Below are positions 51,127 to 64,000 of a DNA stretch of 64,000 nucleotides, in pieces. The notes beneath the pieces are model-generated. The model was not told where the DNA came from. It saw only the letters and a program-made list of their open reading frames with translations, and did not search any database. The DNA is from JAAYZB01 sp937958685 (GTDB taxonomy: Bacteria; Bacillota_I; Bacilli_A; Izemoplasmatales; Hujiaoplasmataceae): NCBI GenBank assembly GCA_036824265.1, contig DAITAL010000002.1:41244-105243 (forward strand), read 5' to 3'. Every line of letters starts with the position of its first letter. The first letter of the stretch is position 1. Position numbers and translations under genes: made by a program.

Positions 51127-53583
51127 ATGATCAAGATCAACAAGATCGACAAGTACTTCAACAAGGGTCGACAAAACGAAATCCATGTCGTCAACAACAC
51201 TTCGATCGAATTTCCGGAAACGGGACTCGTGGCTTTGACGGGGCCATCCGGCTGCGGTAAAACCACGCTCCTGAACGTGATCGGCGGTCTCGACAAGTTC
51301 TACCGCGGCGAGATCAATTTCGATGGGACCATCATCTCGACATATGATCCCCGGCAATGGGACATCATCAGAAACAAGTATGTCGGCTATATCTTCCAAA
51401 ACTACTACCTCCTCTCCGACAAGACGGTCTACGAGAACGTTGAAATCACCTTGAACATGGCTGGTCTTTACGACAAGGACCAGATCGAGGAACGGGTAAA
51501 CTACGTTCTTGAAAGCGTCGGCATGTACAACTATCGCCGCCGCAATGTCCAAGCCCTTTCCGGTGGCCAACAACAGCGCGTCGCCATCGCCAGGGCGATC
51601 GCCAAGAATCCCAAAGTTGTCCTTGCGGACGAGCCGACGGGCAACCTTGACGCCAACAACACTTTCGAAGTCATGAGCATCATCAAAAAAATCAGCGAGA
51701 CCTGCCTCGTGATATTGGTAAGCCATGAGAAGGCGCTCGTCGACTTCTACGCTGATCGGGTCATCGAGCTCCGTGACGGCCTGATCATCAACGATTACCA
51801 CAACGAAGGCAACCGCACCCTCGACCATGTCGACGCACGCAACATCTATCTCCTCGATCTCCAGAAAGAAACGGCTGAAGCCCCTGTGAAGGTCGAATAT
51901 TATTACGATGAGCTTCGAGATACGCCCAAAATCCAGGTCATCTCCGTGAATAACACGATCTATGTCAAAGCCGAGGCTGGAGCCAAGATCAAGTATGTCA
52001 CGCCGGATTCGGAGGTCAGGCTGCTCAACGAGCATTACAAAAAAGCCGAGACCAGTGACGCGCTCAAGCACAAGTTCGACCTGCACCAGTTCGGCGAGAT
52101 CGTCGCCGACAAAGCGCGCACCTCCTTTATCCGCTTCCGTGACACCCTCAAAGCCGGCTTCCAAAAGGTAATCAGCAAAAGAAAACTCATCGGCAAGATG
52201 TTTCTGTTCGCCTATGTCGTGATCTCCGCCCTGATCGCCTACAACCTGGCAACGATCTCCAACCTGATCGGATTCACCGACGACGCCTTTCTCACGGTGT
52301 CGCGGGATTCCATCGCCGTCAAGCTTGATCAGGAGGCCACAATCGGCGACATTGACGACATTCTCGCCAACACCGCCGTCACCTCGGTCAATCCCATTTC
52401 CAGCAATCTCAGGGTCCGGTTCAAGTATAACGACTTCTACCAGGGCGACGCGGCCTCACAGATGTGGTATTCGTCCTCAACCATCTCGGGTTATCCCGTG
52501 GAGTTGAGCGAAGTTGCGAATCCAACGGTTGTCATCGGCCGACTGCCGGCCAACAATCGTGAAGTCGCGATCGACAGATGGATCGCCGACGACATTCTGG
52601 AAACGCCGGATGCCGTCAACCTTGGCGCCACCGGCTATCTCGATTTGCTCGGGAAGTCGATCTCCAATACCAACATCACCCAGGAGATTTCCCTGAAGGT
52701 CGTCGGCATCGTCGAAACGAACTCGCCGGTGATGATCGTCAGCGACGGCAACCTTTCCTACTTTCATACCTACTATGTCTTCAACACCCTGATGGGCAAA
52801 GATACGGCAGCGGGGGACTATACGGTCGTCGCTGGCGGCGATCTTTCCGGAGCGAACGATGTGCTTGTGCCGTCAACATCCACCTACGACCTCGATGATA
52901 CCATGCTTGTCGAGGGCATTACCCTGACCGTCGTCGGCAAGTACGATTCCGACGTGCTGACGAAAAACATCATCAAGACGGAAACCTTCGAACGGTTGCT
53001 CACGATCAGGATTGTCAAGGAAGCCGCCGACGCATCCTATTATTGGTGGTATCAATCAGATTTCTACATCTATTTCCATGCGGACAATCCCCAAGCCGTA
53101 GCAAGCGCGATCAACGATCTGGGATATGAGGCCCACCCGGCCTACGACATCCTCAGGGAGAATTTCCGTGAACAGCGACAGCAGGCGATCGCGAACAAAC
53201 TCCGTTTCATCGGCATCGCCCTGCTCGGCTCGATCGTCTATCTCGTCCTGACGATGCGCTCGAGCCTGCTCGGCCGCGTCAAGGAAGTCGGCATCTACCG
53301 CTCGATCGGCGCGACCAAGAAAGACGTCTACAAAGTCTTCTGGAGCGAGATCCTCGCCTACACCGTCATCGGCTCCTTCACCGGCTACACGCTGATGACG
53401 ATCCTCATCGTCCAATTCCAGAAATACAATCCGCTGGCGACCGCCGAGTTCTACTTCCCGCTCCATTACTTCCTGGCCGGGCTCCTTGGAATTTTCATTC
53501 TGAACTCGCTTTTCGGCATGATCCCCGTCTTTTCGCTCCTCAGAAAGACCCCTGCGGAGATCAATACCCAGTATGATGTCTAG
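51127..53583 (+). CDS. MacB/FtsX-type ABC protein 2 (ATPase-permease fusion)
   Basis: 818 residues from ATG 51127, six bases after GGGGGTG (51115-51120); GTG 51118 and ATG 51121 are too close. ATPase with GPSGCGKTT, LSGGQQQR, VVLADEPTGNLD and LVSHEKA; then a roughly 100-residue cytosolic insert (about 240-340) before TM1 (about 356-377), an extracytoplasmic region to about 690, and three C-terminal spans. Both subunits keep complete ATPase motifs. Cotranscribed with protein 1. Substrate or partner unknown. Confidence 0.85.
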   Translation: MIKINKIDKYFNKGRQNEIHVVNNTSIEFPETGLVALTGPSGCGKTTLLNVIGGLDKFYRGEINFDGTIISTYDPRQWDIIRNKYVGYIFQNYYLLSDKTVYENVEITLNMAGLYDKDQIEERVNYVLESVGMYNYRRRNVQALSGGQQQRVAIARAIAKNPKVVLADEPTGNLDANNTFEVMSIIKKISETCLVILVSHEKALVDFYADRVIELRDGLIINDYHNEGNRTLDHVDARNIYLLDLQKETAEAPVKVEYYYDELRDTPKIQVISVNNTIYVKAEAGAKIKYVTPDSEVRLLNEHYKKAETSDALKHKFDLHQFGEIVADKARTSFIRFRDTLKAGFQKVISKRKLIGKMFLFAYVVISALIAYNLATISNLIGFTDDAFLTVSRDSIAVKLDQEATIGDIDDILANTAVTSVNPISSNLRVRFKYNDFYQGDAASQMWYSSSTISGYPVELSEVANPTVVIGRLPANNREVAIDRWIADDILETPDAVNLGATGYLDLLGKSISNTNITQEISLKVVGIVETNSPVMIVSDGNLSYFHTYYVFNTLMGKDTAAGDYTVVAGGDLSGANDVLVPSTSTYDLDDTMLVEGITLTVVGKYDSDVLTKNIIKTETFERLLTIRIVKEAADASYYWWYQSDFYIYFHADNPQAVASAINDLGYEAHPAYDILRENFREQRQQAIANKLRFIGIALLGSIVYLVLTMRSSLLGRVKEVGIYRSIGATKKDVYKVFWSEILAYTVIGSFTGYTLMTILIVQFQKYNPLATAEFYFPLHYFLAGLLGIFILNSLFGMIPVFSLLRKTPAEINTQYDV

Positions 53584-53619
53584 GGCTTTGGCCCAGGTTG
53601 TTTTGGCAAGAAAAAAACC

Positions 53620-53648
53620 TTGACATGAATTGGGGTATATTGTATAAT
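53620..53648 (+). promoter_or_regulatory. Promoter of rplK-rplA
   Basis: TTGACA (53620-53625), a 17-base spacer and TATAAT (53643-53648): a full-consensus sigma-A promoter, the strongest in the window. Confidence 0.85.
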
Positions 53649-53677
53649 AATTCAGCGTGCGCATTTGGCACGTCAGC

Positions 53678-53705
53678 GTGGGAGGACAGGAAGTCCAGCT
53701 ACCAC
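53678..53705 (+). promoter_or_regulatory. L1-site-like RNA element upstream of rplK
   Basis: Helix GTGG (53678-53681)/CCAC (53702-53705), asymmetric internal loop GA/AGCTA, then helix GGAC (53684-53687)/GTCC (53693-53696) with loop AGGAA. This two-helix, asymmetric-loop plan is that of known L1 repressor sites. A related element precedes rplA. Confidence 0.5.
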
Positions 53706-53731
53706 ATCACGAAAATAAGGAGGTGTCTTTC

Positions 53732-54157
53732 GTGGCTAAAGAAATCAAGACAGTCGTCAAATTGCAGATTCCCGGAGGCAAGGCAACCCCGGCGCCCCCG
53801 ATCGGACCGGCTTTGGGACAGGCGGGCGTCAACATCCAGCAGTTCTGCGTCCAGTTCAACGAACGGACGAAAGAAATGGTCGGCAGCGTCATCCCGGTCG
53901 TCATCACGGTGTATGAGGACAGAAGTTTCGCTTTCATCACCAAAACCCCGCCGGCAAGCGATTTGCTGAAGAAGGCCTGCAAGATCCAGAAAGGCGCGGG
54001 AAACTCGAAGAAGGAAACCGTCGCGACGATCACCAGGGCGCAGCTCAGGGAAATCGCGGCCGTCAAGATGCCCGATCTCAACGCCAATGACGTCGAGGCG
54101 GCATCAAGGATCATCGAAGGCTCCGCAAAAAACATGGGAATTGTCGTAGTTGACTAA
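53732..54157 (+). CDS. rplK: 50S ribosomal protein L11
   Basis: 141 residues from GTG 53732 (AAGGAGGTG upstream). KLQIPGGKATPAPPIGPALGQ (GTPase-centre domain) and KMPDLNANDVEAA are diagnostic. Needed for factor-dependent GTP hydrolysis and the stringent response. Confidence 0.97.
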   Translation: MAKEIKTVVKLQIPGGKATPAPPIGPALGQAGVNIQQFCVQFNERTKEMVGSVIPVVITVYEDRSFAFITKTPPASDLLKKACKIQKGAGNSKKETVATITRAQLREIAAVKMPDLNANDVEAASRIIEGSAKNMGIVVVD

Positions 54158-54175
54158 AACCGAATAGGTATGCAG

Positions 54176-54214
54176 CTATATATGGGAGGACATTTCCGCT
54201 ATAACCAGATATAG
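54176..54214 (+). promoter_or_regulatory. L1-site-like RNA element upstream of rplA
   Basis: Core TGG (54183-54185)/CCA (54205-54207), internal loop GA/GCTATAA, upper helix GGA (54188-54190)/TCC (54195-54197). An outer CTATAT (54176-54181)/ATATAG (54209-54214) pairing reaches the AGGAGG ribosome site of rplA. Confidence 0.45.
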
Positions 54215-54229
54215 GAGGAAAACACAAAA

Positions 54230-54910
54230 ATGGCAAAAAAAGGAAAGAAATATCTCGAAGCCGCCAAGAACATCGAAAAGGGCAAGAAGTACCCGCTCTT
54301 GGAAGGCGTGGAACTCGTCAAGAAAATCGCGTTTGAGAAATTCGACGCTTCCGTCGAACTCGCTCTCAACCTCAACCTCGATCCGCGGAAAGCGGAACAG
54401 AATCTTCGGGGCGCGCTCGTTCTGCCCCATGGCACCGGCAAGGAAAAACGCGTGCTCGTCTTCGCCAAAGGCGAAAAAGCCAAGGAAGCCCAGGACGCCG
54501 GCGCCGACTTTGTCGGCGATGACGAACTGATCGCCAAGATCCAGGGTGGCTGGTTCGAATTCGACGTCGTGATCGCCACTCCCGACATGATGGGAGGACT
54601 CGGCAAGATCGGCCGTCTGCTCGGACCAAAGGGCCTGATGCCAAACCCGAAAACCGGCACCGTGACGATGGACATCCAAAAAGCGGTCAACGAATCCAAG
54701 GGTGGCAAGATCACCTACCGTGTCGACAAGAACGGCAACATCCAGACGATCGTCGGGAAAGTCTCCTTCACACCCGTCAATCTCGCGGAGAACATCAAGG
54801 CTGTCGTCGACGTCATCACCAAGGCCAAGCCTTCGACCGTCAAAGGCATCTACATGCGCAATGTCGCGATCTCGTCGACGATGGGACCCGGAGTCGACAT
54901 CGAAGTCTAA
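54230..54910 (+). CDS. rplA: 50S ribosomal protein L1
   Basis: 226 residues. KKGKKYLEAAKNIEKGKKY opening, KIGRLLGPKGLMPNPKTGTV and the MGPG ending are conserved. Stalk protein that helps E-site tRNA exit, and a translational repressor of its own operon in many bacteria. Confidence 0.97.
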   Translation: MAKKGKKYLEAAKNIEKGKKYPLLEGVELVKKIAFEKFDASVELALNLNLDPRKAEQNLRGALVLPHGTGKEKRVLVFAKGEKAKEAQDAGADFVGDDELIAKIQGGWFEFDVVIATPDMMGGLGKIGRLLGPKGLMPNPKTGTVTMDIQKAVNESKGGKITYRVDKNGNIQTIVGKVSFTPVNLAENIKAVVDVITKAKPSTVKGIYMRNVAISSTMGPGVDIEV

Positions 54911-54916
54911 ACCCGA

Positions 54917-55033
54917 CAATTTCATAACCTTTATCGAAGACAGTAGGGGCCAAAAGCTTAATCATCCTACCGAGACAAAGACACTAATGCAGCATCAATT
55001 AGCCTCTTTTCTCGCGAAAAGAGGCTTTCTTTT
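54917..55033 (+). promoter_or_regulatory. L10 leader RNA with attenuator terminator
   Basis: The stretch GAAGACAGTAGGGGCC...AAAAGCTTAATCATCCTACCGAG (from about 54938) matches the kink-turn and paired core of L10(L12)4-binding leaders of Firmicutes. It is followed by AGCCTCTTTTC (55001-55011)/GAAAAGAGGCT (55016-55026) and TTCTTTT, an intrinsic terminator. L10-L12 binding would favour termination before rplJ. Confidence 0.8.
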
Positions 55034-55058
55034 CCAGACATGAACAAGGAGGTAAGTT

Positions 55059-55550
55059 ATGTCAAGAGAAACCGTGATTCAGGCAAAACAGGAATCAGTC
55101 AATCAGATCCAGGCAAAAATGGCCAAGGCCAAAGCGATCGTTCTCGCCGAATACAGGGGCCTGACCGTTGAAAAGACGGAAGCGCTCAGACGCCTGCTCC
55201 GCAAGGAAGGCTGCGAAATGATCGTCATCAAGAACAACGTCTCCCGGCGGGCGGCGAAACTCGCGGGCTATGGCGCCCTCGACACCGAACTAAGGGGACC
55301 AAACGGCGTCGTCTTCGCCTACAGCGATGCGGTGGCCGGCGCGAAAGTCCTGCACGAATTCGCGCGGAAGAATCCCAAACTAATCGTCAAGGCGGGCGTT
55401 GTCGACGGCGCATTCTATGATCCCGCCGAGATCAAGCAGATCGCGACCCTGCCGTCGAAGGACACTTTGCTCGCAATGCTCGCATCCCAGCTCTACGCAC
55501 CACTCAGAGATCTGGCCATCGGCCTTGATCTGCTCGCAAACAAAGCTTAA
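55059..55550 (+). CDS. rplJ: 50S ribosomal protein L10
   Basis: 163 residues. KAKAIVLAEYRGLTVEKTEALRRLLR core and a C-terminal helix that carries L7/L12 dimers. Base of the ribosomal stalk. Regulated by the leader before it. Confidence 0.97.
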   Translation: MSRETVIQAKQESVNQIQAKMAKAKAIVLAEYRGLTVEKTEALRRLLRKEGCEMIVIKNNVSRRAAKLAGYGALDTELRGPNGVVFAYSDAVAGAKVLHEFARKNPKLIVKAGVVDGAFYDPAEIKQIATLPSKDTLLAMLASQLYAPLRDLAIGLDLLANKA

Positions 55551-55572
55551 AGAAACCAGGAGGAAACCAAAA

Positions 55573-55947
55573 ATGGCAAAAATCAATGTTCAGGAATTTA
55601 TCGAATCCTTGAAAGAAATGACGATTCTCGAAATCAAAGCCCTTATCGACGCGATGAAAGCCGAATTCGGCATCGATCCGTCGGCCGTCTCCGCCGCCCC
55701 CGCCCAAGCGGTCGTCGAAGAAGAAGAGCAAGGCCCGAAGGAATTCAACGTCATTCTCACCAGCGCCGGCCAAAGCAAGGTCGCCGTCATCAAAGTCGTC
55801 CGTGAACTCACGGGTCTCGGCCTGATCGAAGCGAAGAAACTCGTCGATGAGGCGCCGAAAGCGATCAAAGAGAAAGTCAAGGAAGACGAAGCGAAGCAAA
55901 TCGCCCAGAAACTGACCGACGCCGGAGCCACCGTCGAGCTTAAATAA
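55573..55947 (+). CDS. rplL: 50S ribosomal protein L7/L12
   Basis: 124 residues from ATG 55573. N-terminal dimerisation helices, an Ala/Pro-rich hinge (SAVSAAPAQ) and the factor-binding C-terminal domain (EFNVILTSAGQSKVAVIKVV). Ribosome site CAGGAGGA. Confidence 0.97.
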   Translation: MAKINVQEFIESLKEMTILEIKALIDAMKAEFGIDPSAVSAAPAQAVVEEEEQGPKEFNVILTSAGQSKVAVIKVVRELTGLGLIEAKKLVDEAPKAIKEKVKEDEAKQIAQKLTDAGATVELK

Positions 55948-55964
55948 CTGCCCGGAAAACCCTT

Positions 55965-55990
55965 AAAGCCTGAGGAAGCCTCAGGTTTTT
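55965..55990 (+). terminator. Terminator of rplJ-rplL
   Basis: CCTGAGG (55969-55975)/CCTCAGG (55979-55985) with loop AAG, followed by TTTTT. Confidence 0.85.
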
Positions 55991-56012
55991 GCCGTTTTAA
56001 AGGGGGATGGCC

Positions 56013-56612
56013 ATGGATCATTACTTCACTTCCGAAAACGACCGCCCGGAAGCGCGCAAGCGCCAATTCCGCTGTGTCGTGGCGGGCAAGGAATACCGGT
56101 TCACGACCGGTGCCGGCGTGTTTTCCAAACAAGGCCTCGATTTTGGCTCGCGCCTGTTGCTCGAGACGATTTTGCCCACCCCACGCGGGCGGGCGCTCGA
56201 CCTTGGCTGCGGTTACGGTCCGATCGGCATCATCCTGGCCGACCGGTGGAAAAACGAAACCGTGATGGCCGACATCAACAAGAACGCGCTCGCGCTCGCC
56301 CGGCAGAACGCAGAAACCAACAAGGTCCGGCCACAAATCATCGAAAGCGATGGTTTTGCCGGCATCGACGGCGAGTTCGCGCTGATCGTCACCAACCCGC
56401 CGATCAGGGCGGGCAAGAAAACCTATTATTCCTGGTTCGAGCAGGCCAAAGCACGGCTCTTGCCGGAAGGTGAACTCATTTTTGTGATCCGCAAGGATCA
56501 GGGAGCGCTCTCGGCGCTCGCTTTTTGCCGGGGGATTTTTCCAGAAGTCGCGACAATTGGCCGCAAATCGGGGTATTTCGTCATATCGTGTCGAAATACA
56601 TTGACGGTTTGA
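56013..56612 (+). CDS. RsmC-like class I methyltransferase (YbxB)
   Basis: 199 residues from ATG 56013 (AGGGGG six bases upstream; ATG 56007 abuts it). SAM motif DLGCGYGPIGIILA and NPPIRAGKKTYYSWFEQA, the RsmC-type guanine-N2 methyltransferase motif. Corresponds to B. subtilis ybxB between rplL and rpoB; RsmC itself modifies G1207 of 16S rRNA. It is half the length of E. coli RsmC, having only the catalytic domain, as in other Firmicutes. Confidence 0.9.
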   Translation: MDHYFTSENDRPEARKRQFRCVVAGKEYRFTTGAGVFSKQGLDFGSRLLLETILPTPRGRALDLGCGYGPIGIILADRWKNETVMADINKNALALARQNAETNKVRPQIIESDGFAGIDGEFALIVTNPPIRAGKKTYYSWFEQAKARLLPEGELIFVIRKDQGALSALAFCRGIFPEVATIGRKSGYFVISCRNTLTV

Positions 56613-56637
56613 CAATCGTGTGCTAAAATATTTAAAT
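56601..56637 (+). promoter_or_regulatory. Two overlapping promoters of rpoB-rpoC
   Basis: TTGACG (56601-56606) with a 17-base spacer and extended TGC-TAAAAT (56624-56629). Shifted by eight bases, TTGACA (56609-56614) has a 17-base spacer and TTAAAT (56632-56637). Both begin within the rsmC-like gene's last codons. Confidence 0.6.
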
Positions 56638-56720
56638 GCGATAGAATGCGCATTTTTCCATTTATCAGTTTGCAGACTTGTTTTTGCCCGGCTTTACAGA
56701 CAATCTCATGAGGTGATCCT

Positions 56721-60344
<3,624 letters not shown>

Positions 60345-60362
60345 AAAGGTGGAGATGCGAAT

Positions 60363-63989
<3,627 letters not shown>

Positions 63990-64000
63990 GCACAAAGAAG

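Noticed and set aside
50317..52164. Antisense open frame of 615 codons across the ABC-FtsX genes
   Set aside because: It lies opposite two genes with full ABC motifs, has an abnormal Asp/Val/Arg-rich composition, and no ribosome site. Such mirror frames are common in GC-rich coding DNA.
53583..53610. GGGC/GCCC hairpin after the second ABC-FtsX gene
   Set aside because: Four-base stem with an interrupted T tract; not supported as a terminator.

Overview
The window is a gene-dense stretch of a low-GC-Gram-positive-type (Firmicutes/Tenericutes) chromosome, although its base composition is fairly GC-rich by eye. Gene order is the origin-proximal order of Bacilli: S10-spc-alpha ribosomal superoperon, ECF transporter plus truA, tmk-holB-ricT-trmN6-rsmI-metG, rplM-rpsI, cysS-mrnC-rlmB-sigma-rpmG-secE-nusG, then rplKAJL-rsmC-rpoBC. 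ABC-FtsX half-transporter pairs, a lipoprotein with a Thr-rich linker and the small biosynthetic repertoire point to the Erysipelotrichia/Acholeplasma/Izemoplasma neighbourhood. TGA is used as a stop and Trp is TGG, so the standard bacterial code applies. The exact taxon cannot be fixed from the sequence. I see no rRNA, tRNA, CRISPR array or insertion sequence. No gene-free stretch exceeds about 260 bases.

Layout. 1-6.2 kb: the start of a divergent GDPD-like gene, then four single-gene units (iron alcohol dehydrogenase, alanine dehydrogenase, an NAD-dependent epimerase/reductase, and a nuclease-helicase fusion), most with their own promoter and terminator. 6.3-20.8 kb: the S10-spc-alpha superoperon from rpsJ to rplQ, with secY, adk, map, infA and rpoA embedded, closed by a strong terminator. 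20.9-25.3 kb: a HEPN-like/CBS protein, then ecfA1-ecfA2-ecfT and a truA with an unusual N-terminal extension. 25.3-27.2 kb: an AT-richer accessory island with one unknown lipoprotein gene. It is followed by a decayed second copy of the truA 3' end, which looks like the scar of an insertion that rebuilt truA. 27.2-28.7 kb: a minus-strand metal ABC transporter lacking its binding protein.

28.8-36.4 kb: tmk, holB, ricT, a tRNA/rRNA methyltransferase pair, a DJ-1 protein, metG and a YitT membrane protein. 36.4-37.4 kb: rplM-rpsI behind a candidate L13 leader. 37.4-43.9 kb: a heterodimeric ABC exporter, cardiolipin synthase and RmuC. 44.0-48.8 kb: cold-shock protein, cysS-mrnC-rlmB, a SigH-position sigma factor, rpmG, secE and nusG. 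48.8-53.6 kb: two large MacB/FtsX-type ABC proteins inserted between nusG and rplK, which are usually adjacent. 53.6-64 kb: rplK, rplA, rplJ, rplL, an RsmC-like methyltransferase, rpoB and rpoC.

Regulation is visible as RNA structure. Two similar two-helix elements precede rplK and rplA and look like L1 sites. An L10-leader-like sequence with an intrinsic terminator precedes rplJ, and a hairpin leader precedes rplM. Several sigma-A-type promoters are near consensus (rplK, cspA, cysS, rplM, rpoB). The most unusual observations are the truA 3'-end remnant bounding the lipoprotein island, the extended TruA, the HEPN-CBS protein, the ABC-FtsX pair splitting nusG from rplK, and the paired L1-like elements.
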